Assembly: GCA_945881775.1 (NCBI GenBank)
Contig: CAMCVE010000001.1
Coordinates: forward strand, 189,836-253,835
Source of the DNA: Bacteriovorax stolpii
Lineage (GTDB): Bacteria > Bdellovibrionota > UBA2428
Reading direction: 5' to 3'
DNA length: 64,000 nucleotides
Shown here: in pieces, positions 56,162 to 64,000 of the stretch
How the letters are laid out: each line of letters starts with the position of its first letter
Numbering within the stretch: position 1 is the stretch's first letter
The notes under the pieces: model-generated
Database searches by the model: none
The model's input: only the letters and a program-made list of their open reading frames with translations
Told to the model about the DNA's origin: nothing
Translations under genes and position numbers: made by a program

Positions 56162-57930
56162 AGAGCCATGCGAAGGTGCCAGTTGGACTCTAAGAGAGCT
56201 GTGTAGGCCGTCTTAACGTCGTCGCCCGTGAGACCCATATAAATTTTTAGAGCGCGGACTTTCAGTTTGTCGTTTGAGGGGTGCAAGTCCACCATGTCGT
56301 TGCCCACGACTTTGCCGAGCTGAACCATGGCGAGCGTTGAAATGATATTGAGAACCATCTTCGTAGCGGTGCCGGACTTGAGGCGCGTTGAGCCTGTTAG
56401 CACTTCGGGACCCGTGGCGAGGTGAATTTCCACGTCGGCCCTCGAGGACTGAGTCTGCGCGAGTTTTGCGTTGCAGGTGAGTAAAACTGTGGCAGCCCCC
56501 ACACTCTTGGCATACTCGAGAGCTCCGAGCACATAAGGCGTGCGGCCCGAGGCCGCAATTCCGACCACGCAGTCGCGTTCTCCGATCTTCAAATCTTTCA
56601 GCGTGCGCTTAGCGGCAGGTGCGTCGTCTTCAGCACCTTCAACCGCTTCTTGAAGAGCGAGCGCACCACCCGCAATGAGTCCCACAACTTGCCCCGGGGT
56701 TGAGCGGAAAGTGGGCGGACATTCGCTTGCATCGAGAACTCCGAGGCGACCGCTTGTGCCTGCTCCGGCATAGATGAGTCGCCCGCCACTCTTAAGAGAG
56801 GCGGCCGCGAGTTCAACAGCTCGCGTGATTCGCGGTGAGGCCTGGTGAAGTGCGGGAAGAATGGCGGCGTCCTCCGTGAGGAAGAGTTCTACGGCTTGAG
56901 CGATCGGCAATACAGAGAGTTGCCGCGTGCGCGGGTTGTTCTCTTCAGTGGAGATCTCGTCGATCTTCACGTTCTTAAGGAGCATGGCCAGGTCGCTCGA
57001 AGCGGAATGACGGATGAGTCGTTTCTTTGCAGAACGCTTGGCCTTCAAGAGACATTCGCGTCCCCAGCGCGCAGCACCGAGCGAGGCCTCATCCGCAATA
57101 AGCTCTGGGCGAGCCCAGCTGAGGTCCTTGCGGAGTTCCCGCGCAAAGAGATCACGGTAGATTTTTTGTTTCTCAAAGACGCCGCCGGTGAGAAGGATCG
57201 GAAGTCGCCGTCCACCGAGTCGACCGGCGATGGCCGCAACGTTTGAAGCTAGAGCTCGAGCCGCGATTTTGAGAATTTTCTTAGATTCGAGGTCACCTTT
57301 AAGGGCTTCACGAAAGACGTTCTCTGAGAGCTCTGCGATGCGCGGCTTTTCGGTGCGAGAAATGAATGCTGCAAGATCTTCTAAAGCCTTAGACCCCGTT
57401 GCGCGCAGAATCCGTCGACCCAAAGCGCCGTGTTTGCCCTGGCGATCGTAATGGGCCGTGATGTTTCTGAGCGCCATGTGCGCAATGTGATATCCACTGC
57501 CCGCATCGCCAAGCACGTGTCCCCACCCGCCGCCTCGAAGTTCTTTTGAAGCGCGTCGAGCAAACACGCTGGCCCCCGTCCCTGAGATGACGACAATGCC
57601 CTCACCCGTCGGCGCGCCCGCATAGAGGCCAGAGCGCAGGTCGTGACTCACAAAGAGGGGGACATGGGGCCAGATAAGGCGGGCAACAGCCTCGACTTTG
57701 CGCTCGGCCTTTTCATTGGCCACACCCGCCAGGCACAGGGCCACGGCCTGAAGCTCTTTGGCGTGAGGCGCGAGATCTTCCCAAAGTGTTTTTAGGACGA
57801 CGTACAATTCGTCTTCTGTTTGAAGGATCGCATTTGAGGGAGCCCCGCGTGAACGTCCGATCACTTTGTCAGCGGCGCCGAGCAGCAGAGCTTTGGTGGC
57901 GGTTGCGCCTCCATCAATTCCGAGAATCAT
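56101..57930 (-). CDS. murQ: Fusion of BadF/NagK-type sugar kinase (N-term) and N-acetylmuramic acid 6-phosphate etherase MurQ (C-term)
   Basis: N-term ILGIDGGATATKALLLG...GIVVISGTGASVFARR...WGHVLGDAGSGYHIAHMAL; C-term IDEISTEENNPRTRQLSVLPIAQAVELF...RLIYAGAGTSGRLGVLDASECPPTF...CVVGIAASGRTPYVLGAL. Confidence 0.93.
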   Translation of the reverse strand: MILGIDGGATATKALLLGAADKVIGRSRGAPSNAILQTEDELYVVLKTLWEDLAPHAKELQAVALCLAGVANEKAERKVEAVARLIWPHVPLFVSHDLRSGLYAGAPTGEGIVVISGTGASVFARRASKELRGGGWGHVLGDAGSGYHIAHMALRNITAHYDRQGKHGALGRRILRATGSKALEDLAAFISRTEKPRIAELSENVFREALKGDLESKKILKIAARALASNVAAIAGRLGGRRLPILLTGGVFEKQKIYRDLFARELRKDLSWARPELIADEASLGAARWGRECLLKAKRSAKKRLIRHSASSDLAMLLKNVKIDEISTEENNPRTRQLSVLPIAQAVELFLTEDAAILPALHQASPRITRAVELAAASLKSGGRLIYAGAGTSGRLGVLDASECPPTFRSTPGQVVGLIAGGALALQEAVEGAEDDAPAAKRTLKDLKIGERDCVVGIAASGRTPYVLGALEYAKSVGAATVLLTCNAKLAQTQSSRADVEIHLATGPEVLTGSTRLKSGTATKMVLNIISTLAMVQLGKVVGNDMVDLHPSNDKLKVRALKIYMGLTGDDVKTAYTALLESNWHLRMALQSSGKSHLCQAGLPAKTSR

Positions 57931-57954
57931 GCCTTCATGCTACATTGAGCTTCT

Positions 57955-59046
57955 ATGGAAGCAAATCAAACGCTCATCGTAGGAGTCTCCGGTCCAGAGC
58001 TCGGCGTCGAAGAAGCTCGCATGCTCAAGCATCTTCAGCCCGGCGGCTTTATTCTCTTTGGTCGCAATATCAAAAGTCCCAAGCAGCTTCGCAAACTTTG
58101 CGATGACCTGCGCGATTTAAGCCGCCAGGCCCCCTTTCTAACGATCGACCAAGAAGGCGGTCGCGTGGCGCGCCTCAGAGAAATTGGATCAGAACCCGCG
58201 AGCGCCAAGGAATTGACGGATCTTGGTTCCGTCTCGCAGATCGAACGCCATGGTCGCATCACGGGAGAGCTGCTTTCACTTTTTGGATTCAATCTCGATC
58301 TGTGTCCCGTCCTCGATATCTCTTTTGAAGGCGACACAGACAACAGTCTCAAAAATCGCTGCTGGGGCTACGACCCCAAAGAAACCGTGCTCAACGCCGG
58401 CGCCTTCAACCGCTCGCTTCGCAAAGAGGGCGTGATGAGCTGCGGAAAACACTTCCCCGGATATTCGCGCGCGCGCATCGACCCCCACCACGATCTGCCT
58501 GAGATCGCTCGCTCCGAAAAAGATTTAGAAAGTTGGGAATGGATCCCCTTCCGCTCGCTTCTGAACGATCTCGATACGATCATGATGGGCCATGCGTTCT
58601 ACAAGCAAATCGATAGTTCGGGTCTGCCTTCGTCTCTCTCTCCCTACTTCATCCAAGAAGTACTCAGAGACCGCTGGGGTTATGAGGGCGGCATTATGAC
58701 AGACGATCTCGACATGGGCGCCATCATCAATCATCACCCACTGCCCGAAGCCACTCGTCTTGCGATCGATGCCGGAAATGATTTTATTTTGCTCTGTCAT
58801 CGCAGCCAGTTGGCCGTCGAGGCCATGCAGGGCGTTATGAAAGCTTCTCCCACTAAGCTCAATGCGGCGCTTGAGCGCATTCATAAACTCAAAGAAAAAA
58901 TCCGCGCGGTCCCACAGTTTTCTCTTTCGCGCTTTGATGCGCTCAACCAAGAGACCGAAGCCCTTCGCGCCGAACTCATCGGCATTGAGCGCGCGCGCGT
59001 GAAGTCGGTTGAAGACGCCAAGCGCAGCCCCGTGGAAGAGTACTAA
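57955..59046 (+). CDS. nagZ: Beta-N-acetylhexosaminidase (GH3, NagZ)
   Basis: GFILFGRNIKSPKQLRKLCDDLR, FLTIDQEGGRVARL, SCGKHFPGYSRARIDPHHDLP, GIMTDDLDMGAI. Confidence 0.95.
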   Translation: MEANQTLIVGVSGPELGVEEARMLKHLQPGGFILFGRNIKSPKQLRKLCDDLRDLSRQAPFLTIDQEGGRVARLREIGSEPASAKELTDLGSVSQIERHGRITGELLSLFGFNLDLCPVLDISFEGDTDNSLKNRCWGYDPKETVLNAGAFNRSLRKEGVMSCGKHFPGYSRARIDPHHDLPEIARSEKDLESWEWIPFRSLLNDLDTIMMGHAFYKQIDSSGLPSSLSPYFIQEVLRDRWGYEGGIMTDDLDMGAIINHHPLPEATRLAIDAGNDFILLCHRSQLAVEAMQGVMKASPTKLNAALERIHKLKEKIRAVPQFSLSRFDALNQETEALRAELIGIERARVKSVEDAKRSPVEEY

Positions 59047-59050
59047 GCCC

Positions 59051-60427
59051 ATGAGAGAGCTCTTTCGAGGTGTCCTTCCTGACACGCATATTCTCACGGA
59101 CCAAGCGTCGCGCGACACCTACGGACAAGACTGGTCCAAAGTCTTTAGGCCTGAGGCTTCACTTGTGCTGCTACCTCGCTCGAGCCATGAAGTGGCCGCG
59201 TGTCTTAAGATTTGCAGCGAGAATAGAATCGCCGTCGTCCCTTCAGGCGGACGCACGGGACTCTCTGCGGGGGCCGTAGCGCTGAGAGGCGAAGTTGTCC
59301 TCAGTCTTGAAAAGCTCAACTTTATCTCCGAACCCGATCTGATGACCCAAACCCTTCGCGTCGGCGCAGGTGCCATCACCCAAGCTGTGCACGAGCGCTG
59401 CAAAACCTTGGGACTCACCTGGCCCGTGGATTTCGCCTCGAAGGGCTCAAGCCAAATCGGTGGAAACCTCTCCACCAATGCGGGCGGCATCAACGTCATT
59501 CGCTACGGCAACACCCGAAACTGGGTGCTGAGCCTCAAGCTCGCACTGATGTCGGGAGAACTCCTCGAACTCAGTGGCGATCTTGAGAAAAACAACACGG
59601 GCTACGACCTTAAGAACCTCGTGATCGGCTCTGAAGGAACACTCGGCATCATCACAGAAGCGACGTTAAAACTCACACCAACTCTTGAGAACACAAATCT
59701 CTGCCTCTTTGCACTCTCATCCCTGAAAGAAGTGAGCGAGCTTCTCACACGCTGTCGCAAGCAGCGACTTGACCTGGTGGCGTTTGAATACCTGAGTCGC
59801 GCTTCTTTTGAATGCTCAGTTAACTTTGCGGGTCTTGCGAGCCCTCTTCCCAAAGCGGAACTCGAAGGCGTCGAAGCCTTTGCCTGGGTTGAAACCGTGG
59901 GCGAGGCACCCGAGAGCTGGTTTGCATCCCTGTTTGAAGACGAGCTCGTTAAATCCGGTGTGCAAAGCACTTCTGAAACGCAGCGACGCGAACTCTGGAG
60001 TCTTCGCGAAGGCATCGCTGAGGCCGTCATGAGCGGCGGGCAAGTGCATCAGCACGACGTGTCGGTGCCCGTGCGCCGCCTCCCCGAATTTAGCAGTGTG
60101 ATCGAAGCCTTTTACCGCGAGAAGTACCCGAGCTTTGAGGTCTTCATCTTCGGGCACATCGGCGACGGAAATCTGCACATCTTCATTCGCAAACCCAGCG
60201 ACATGGAGCCCTCACGCTTCGTGCAGGAAGTGTCGCGCTCGGATCTCGAACTCTTTGCCTTGGTGCAGAAGTTCAAAGGTTCCGTCTCAGCCGAACACGG
60301 CATCGGACTCCTCAAGAAGAAGGCGCTCCCCTTTTCTCGCTCGGAGACCGAACGTCGCATCTTCGGCGTCATCAAACGAGCATTCGATCCCATGGGGCTT
60401 TTAAACCCAGGCAAAATCGTCGATTAG
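59051..60427 (+). CDS. FAD-binding oxidase/dehydrogenase (GlcD / D-2-hydroxyacid type)
   Basis: VVPSGGRTGLSAGAVALRGEVVLSLEKLNFI, FASKGSSQIGGNLSTNAGG, GHIGDGNLHIF, EHGIGLLKKKAL. Confidence 0.93.
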   Translation: MRELFRGVLPDTHILTDQASRDTYGQDWSKVFRPEASLVLLPRSSHEVAACLKICSENRIAVVPSGGRTGLSAGAVALRGEVVLSLEKLNFISEPDLMTQTLRVGAGAITQAVHERCKTLGLTWPVDFASKGSSQIGGNLSTNAGGINVIRYGNTRNWVLSLKLALMSGELLELSGDLEKNNTGYDLKNLVIGSEGTLGIITEATLKLTPTLENTNLCLFALSSLKEVSELLTRCRKQRLDLVAFEYLSRASFECSVNFAGLASPLPKAELEGVEAFAWVETVGEAPESWFASLFEDELVKSGVQSTSETQRRELWSLREGIAEAVMSGGQVHQHDVSVPVRRLPEFSSVIEAFYREKYPSFEVFIFGHIGDGNLHIFIRKPSDMEPSRFVQEVSRSDLELFALVQKFKGSVSAEHGIGLLKKKALPFSRSETERRIFGVIKRAFDPMGLLNPGKIVD

Positions 60428-60480
60428 GCTGGACTGAGATTTCAGCGAGGCGTAGCCTCGCTTAGAGGAAATTCCATCTT

Positions 60481-61587
60481 ATGTCTCTCCTCCATTTACT
60501 TCTGGACCACCGTGCAGAAATTTTAGCTCAAAGTGAGAAGCGCGTCGTTGCGCTGGCGGCTCTCAGGCCCACATCGCAGCAACTCGAGCTCGGCCTGCCC
60601 ATTTTTTTTGATCAACTCACGCTCATCCTAACCAAGAGGCAAATGGAGGTCAGCACTCCAGACGAGAACAAGATCACTCTCTCTGCTGGAGAACATGGCA
60701 AAGAGCTGCTGCGACTTGGATACACTCTCAGTCACGTGGTGCACGCCTACGGAGCCATGTGCCAGGCCATCACAGAAGTCGCGAGCCAGCGCAAAGCTCC
60801 CGTGAGTGCCTCCGAGTTTCATGTACTCAACCGCTGCCTCGACATCGCGATCGCAGGAGGCGTAACGGAGTTTGAACTCATTCGGAACGAGGACACCAAA
60901 AAACTCGAAGTGATGCATCTTGGCGCGGTCGCCCACGAACTGCGCAATGCTCTCAATCGCGCCTCAATCGCACTAGAAATGCTCTCTAAAGGCGTGGTCG
61001 GTCTCGGTGGCAGCACAAGCCGGATTCTCAAATACAGCTTGGCTGAAATGGAAATGCTCATCGACCGGTCGCTCTCTGAAGTGCGCCTTCGCGCGGATAG
61101 TCCACTCAATATGGAAATCTTTGGGATCGCGGACCTTGTGAGCCAGCTCGTGGTCACCGCAGAATTCGAAGCCGGAAAAAAACGACTTACCCTCAGCACA
61201 GACTTAGATCCCTCACTCCTAGTGAGTGCCGACAAACACCTGCTTCTGGCGGCAATCGGAAATCTCGTCCAGAACGCACTCAAGTTCACCAAGCCCGGCG
61301 GCCATGTTTCGATCAAGAGCTACGCCGCAAACGGGCTCGCGATCATCTCTGTGCAGGACCAGTGTGGCGGCATTGCTCCCGCCAAGATCAACAATCTCTT
61401 TCGACCTTTCGTAAAGGATGGAGTCGACAAGTCGGGCCTAGGGCTTGGGCTCATTATTTCGCGCGAAGCGATCGAAAAGTTCGGGGGCACTCTGGACGTA
61501 CACAACAGCGCAGATGGCTGCGTCTTCGAAGTGAAACTTCCCTTGCAGTCGAGCACGAGACCCGCGGGAATTCCTCCCGTTGTCTAG
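60481..61587 (+). CDS. Sensor histidine kinase
   Basis: H-box VAHELRNALNRASIALEML; HATPase motifs GNLVQNALKFTKPGG, DQCGGI, KSGLGLGLIISREAIEKFGG; RsbRD_N-like N-terminus. Confidence 0.92.
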   Translation: MSLLHLLLDHRAEILAQSEKRVVALAALRPTSQQLELGLPIFFDQLTLILTKRQMEVSTPDENKITLSAGEHGKELLRLGYTLSHVVHAYGAMCQAITEVASQRKAPVSASEFHVLNRCLDIAIAGGVTEFELIRNEDTKKLEVMHLGAVAHELRNALNRASIALEMLSKGVVGLGGSTSRILKYSLAEMEMLIDRSLSEVRLRADSPLNMEIFGIADLVSQLVVTAEFEAGKKRLTLSTDLDPSLLVSADKHLLLAAIGNLVQNALKFTKPGGHVSIKSYAANGLAIISVQDQCGGIAPAKINNLFRPFVKDGVDKSGLGLGLIISREAIEKFGGTLDVHNSADGCVFEVKLPLQSSTRPAGIPPVV

Positions 61588-61968
61588 CTAAGGGGAGTGA
61601 CTCTCTCCGAGCAGCGCTAAGAGTGCATCGAGCTTATAAGGTTTGCGAAGATAGCTATGGGCCCCAAGCGTCTCGGCCTTTGCGGCAAGACCCGCTTGCG
61701 CCGAACAGAGGATGACCTTGATGCTTGCCGTCTTGAAATTGCTCTTCAGGAGATGCACAAACTCCGCCCCACCCATTCCCGACATGTTCAAGTCACTAAC
61801 AATGAAGTCTGGAAACGGGGCCTGCTCTTCGAGAAACTTCAGAGCCTCGATACCATCGTTGGCAAAGACAACCTCAAAGCCCTTTGTCGACAAGAACCCA
61901 CCCAGCATTTGCGACACCACAACATCGTCATCGACGATTAGGACTTTGGGAGGGGTGAGGAACGACAT
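61588..61968 (-). CDS. Single-domain response regulator
   Basis: VLIVDDDVVVSQMLGGFL, DFIVSDLNMSGMGGAEFV, LCSAQAG, YLRKPYKLDAL. Confidence 0.95.
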   Translation of the reverse strand: MSFLTPPKVLIVDDDVVVSQMLGGFLSTKGFEVVFANDGIEALKFLEEQAPFPDFIVSDLNMSGMGGAEFVHLLKSNFKTASIKVILCSAQAGLAAKAETLGAHSYLRKPYKLDALLALLGESHSP

Positions 61969-61973
61969 CCCAA

Positions 61974-62267
61974 TCAGCTTTCGACGTTATCGAGGATTCG
62001 ACCCATGAGTGCGGCGTTACTTTGAATCACATGCAACAACCGAATCGCCGATGCGGATGTCGAGGAAGATTGCTCTAACTCGAGGGACAACAACTCAAGC
62101 CCCATCACCACCGCACCTAGGGGATTTCGCAGATCGTGCTCGAGATTGTCTCGAGCCATGGATTCAAAAAGTTGCAGGTGCTGCGACACAAATCTTTCGA
62201 GCTCCACACTGATGCGGACCCTCTGAAGATCTTCTAAGTTGCTCGCATGTGACGGATGCTGTGACAT
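61974..62267 (-). CDS. Stand-alone HisKA (DHp)-like protein without HATPase
   Basis: 97 aa: MARDNLEHDLRNPLGAVVMGLELLSLELE... HDLRNP H-box; no N/G boxes. Confidence 0.75.
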   Translation of the reverse strand: MSQHPSHASNLEDLQRVRISVELERFVSQHLQLFESMARDNLEHDLRNPLGAVVMGLELLSLELEQSSSTSASAIRLLHVIQSNAALMGRILDNVES

Positions 62268-62340
62268 TCCTCACATTCTAGGGACTTGGGTCTAGCCACA
62301 CAAGAAGTATCTCTCCATCTGAGCGGAGAGGGCTCAAGTA

Positions 62341-63600
62341 CTAGCTTTTCTTTGGCTTCTTATCGAGAGCAGCTTGAAGCTTGGCTCCAAGGTCGCCGAG
62401 ACCGCCACCGGAAGATCGCGCTGCTTGCGAAGCTTGGTACTCGCGAATGTCTTGACTCTCAGACTCACTCGCGGCGGCATCGACTGCGCCCTTGATGGAG
62501 AGTGAGATGCGTTTGGCTTGTGGGTTGATCTCTTTGATGAGAACAGTGACCTGCTCGCCCGCTTTTACGACTTCGTCGGCGCTGTTCACTCGCTTGGTGC
62601 TGCTCATCTCGGAGAGGGGCACAAGACCCTCAACTCCGGGTTGCAACTCCACAAAAGCCCCAAAGGGCATCAGACGCGTGACTTTGCCACTCACAACGCG
62701 ACCCGCTTTGATTTGAGCGGGGAGGTTTTGCCACGGATCGCCAGAGGCTTGCTTGAGGGTGAGAGAAATCTTGAGACGACGCTCTTCTTGCTCCAAGCGG
62801 ATAATCGTGGCGCTAACGACTTGACCGGGCTTGACGATGTCGGCGGGATTAGAGACGCGGGTCCACGCAAGTTCTGAGACGTGCGCAAGGCCCTCGACTC
62901 CGGGAGCGATCTCGATGAAGGCTCCAAAGGCTTCGACGCGCTTCACGGTACCGGTCACGACATCGCCGACTTTGCGCTGGTCTTTGAAGTGGGCCATCTG
63001 CGCGCCTTGACCTTCTTCGAGGATCTTGCGGCGGCTGATGACAATATTGCGACCACCTTCGGTGATCTGAGTGATCTTGAATTGGAATTTCTGGCCGATG
63101 TAGTCTTCAGGCTTTTCGATGCGCTTGGTGTCCATCTGGCTCATCGGACAGAAAGTGGCCTTACCAAGGATGCTAACCTGGAAGCCGCCCTTGTTGACGG
63201 ACTCGACGCGACCTTCGAGCGGAAGTCCGCTTGTGAGAGCTTCTTGAATGCCTTCGGCGAGTGCTTGGCCAGAGGGGCTTGTGGAAAGGAAAACCTGCGC
63301 GCCCTTGATGTAGGTGACAAAGAGTTCAACGAGATCGCCGGATTTGACCTTCGACTTACCGTCCGCATCGAGGAGTTCAGAGGCCTGAACAAATCCGTCA
63401 AAACGCGTTCCCGTAGAAACAATCACCTGTTCTTTGCCGACTGAGATAACTTCGGCCTTGATCTTGTCGCCGGTGGAAAGCTTGCGGTCGCTTTTGCCGA
63501 AAGATTCGTTGAGCATCTGCTCGAAGTCTGTGGACTCGGTGGGATTTTCGTCGTTACGGAGTTGGCGTTTGAAAGTCATAATTCGGGCTTCTTGTAGCAA
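62341..63600 (-). CDS. S1 RNA-binding domain protein (RpsA-like)
   Basis: Multiple S1 domains (GTVKRVEAFGAFIEIAPGVEGLAHVSELAW, GKVTRLMPFGAFVELQPGVEGLVPLSEMS); likely start ATG at 63579. Confidence 0.9.
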   Translation of the reverse strand: MLQEARIMTFKRQLRNDENPTESTDFEQMLNESFGKSDRKLSTGDKIKAEVISVGKEQVIVSTGTRFDGFVQASELLDADGKSKVKSGDLVELFVTYIKGAQVFLSTSPSGQALAEGIQEALTSGLPLEGRVESVNKGGFQVSILGKATFCPMSQMDTKRIEKPEDYIGQKFQFKITQITEGGRNIVISRRKILEEGQGAQMAHFKDQRKVGDVVTGTVKRVEAFGAFIEIAPGVEGLAHVSELAWTRVSNPADIVKPGQVVSATIIRLEQEERRLKISLTLKQASGDPWQNLPAQIKAGRVVSGKVTRLMPFGAFVELQPGVEGLVPLSEMSSTKRVNSADEVVKAGEQVTVLIKEINPQAKRISLSIKGAVDAAASESESQDIREYQASQAARSSGGGLGDLGAKLQAALDKKPKKS

Positions 63601-63674
63601 AGCAAATGGGGTGTGACTAGGAAATTAGGCCTCTTTGAATGTCAAAATCAGCTCCGATCCCCTATGCTGGCCGC

Positions 63675-64000
63675 ATGAAATATCTGCGCAGTCTCTACGT
63701 GCAAGTTCTTATTGGCATCGCTCTCGGAGTTGGGGTCGGACTTTCCGAGCCAGCCTGGGGCGTCGAGCTGAAAGTCCTTGGAGACGGCTTTATCAACCTT
63801 TTAAAAATGCTGATCGGACCGATCATTTTTAGCACCGTGGTGCTTGGGATTTCGAACACCGGCGACATCAAGAAGGTCGGCCGCATCGGGGGCAAGGCCC
63901 TGCTCTATTTTGAGAGTGTCTCAAACCTGGCGCTGGTTCTTGGACTTGTGGCCGTTAACGTCTTTAAGCCTGGGAAGGGATTTAACGTGGACCCGGCAAC
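63675..64000 (+). CDS. Dicarboxylate/amino acid:cation symporter (DAACS), truncated by window edge
   Basis: Manual translation [80 protein letters not shown]. Not in the ORF track because no stop lies in the window. Confidence 0.9.
   Translation, partial: MKYLRSLYVQVLIGIALGVGVGLSEPAWGVELKVLGDGFINLLKMLIGPIIFSTVVLGISNTGDIKKVGRIGGKALLYFESVSNLALVLGLVAVNVFKPGKGFNVDPA

Noticed and set aside
1-64000. CRISPR arrays, IS transposases, prophage or toxin-antitoxin systems
   Set aside because: Scanned by eye for direct repeats with spacers, transposase/integrase motifs and phage structural genes; none found. The holin-like DUF360 protein alone is not evidence of a phage.

Overview
This is a bacterial chromosomal window of about 55% GC by eye. 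It is densely coded on both strands and carries mostly housekeeping, envelope and signalling genes. The gene content suggests a Gram-negative, Bdellovibrionota/Oligoflexia-like organism, but that is inference only. I saw no rRNA, CRISPR array, IS transposase or prophage.

Recognisable blocks, in order:
- a truncated secreted protein missing from the ORF track (1-950)
- a GH15-like glucoamylase
- a RodZ-like protein, pilT and RNase E/G
- an oriC-like region with three perfect DnaA boxes, next to a divergent dnaA homologue and phoH
- PilZ / NtrC-type regulator / Hpt signalling genes
- a stress module (DUF2383, DUF883-like, Dps-like, DUF1328, AI-2E transporter)
- acyl-CoA dehydrogenase, a CDF transporter and typA
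- a GYF-domain / flavoprotein cluster and an HD-GYP protein
- an isc operon (iscS-iscU-iscA-hscB-hscA) headed by a Cys4 MerR-type regulator
- a lone nuoB
- Fur-box-feoA-feoB
- tRNA-Ser(GCT), followed by a small accessory patch containing a paired palindrome
- a murein-degradation/recycling island at about 51-59 kb: papain-like and lysozyme-like secreted proteins, an AmpG-like MFS transporter, a PIG-L deacetylase, nagB, a sugar-kinase::MurQ fusion and nagZ
- a histidine kinase, a response regulator and a stand-alone DHp protein
- an S1-domain protein and a truncated dicarboxylate symporter

The strongest leads are the MerR-Cys4 regulator coupled to iscS, the murein-sugar recycling island with the kinase-MurQ fusion and a PIG-L enzyme where NagA would be expected, the divergent DnaA beside consensus DnaA boxes, and the palindrome pair and broken genes downstream of tRNA-Ser. 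All family calls come from reading motifs; no database search was run.
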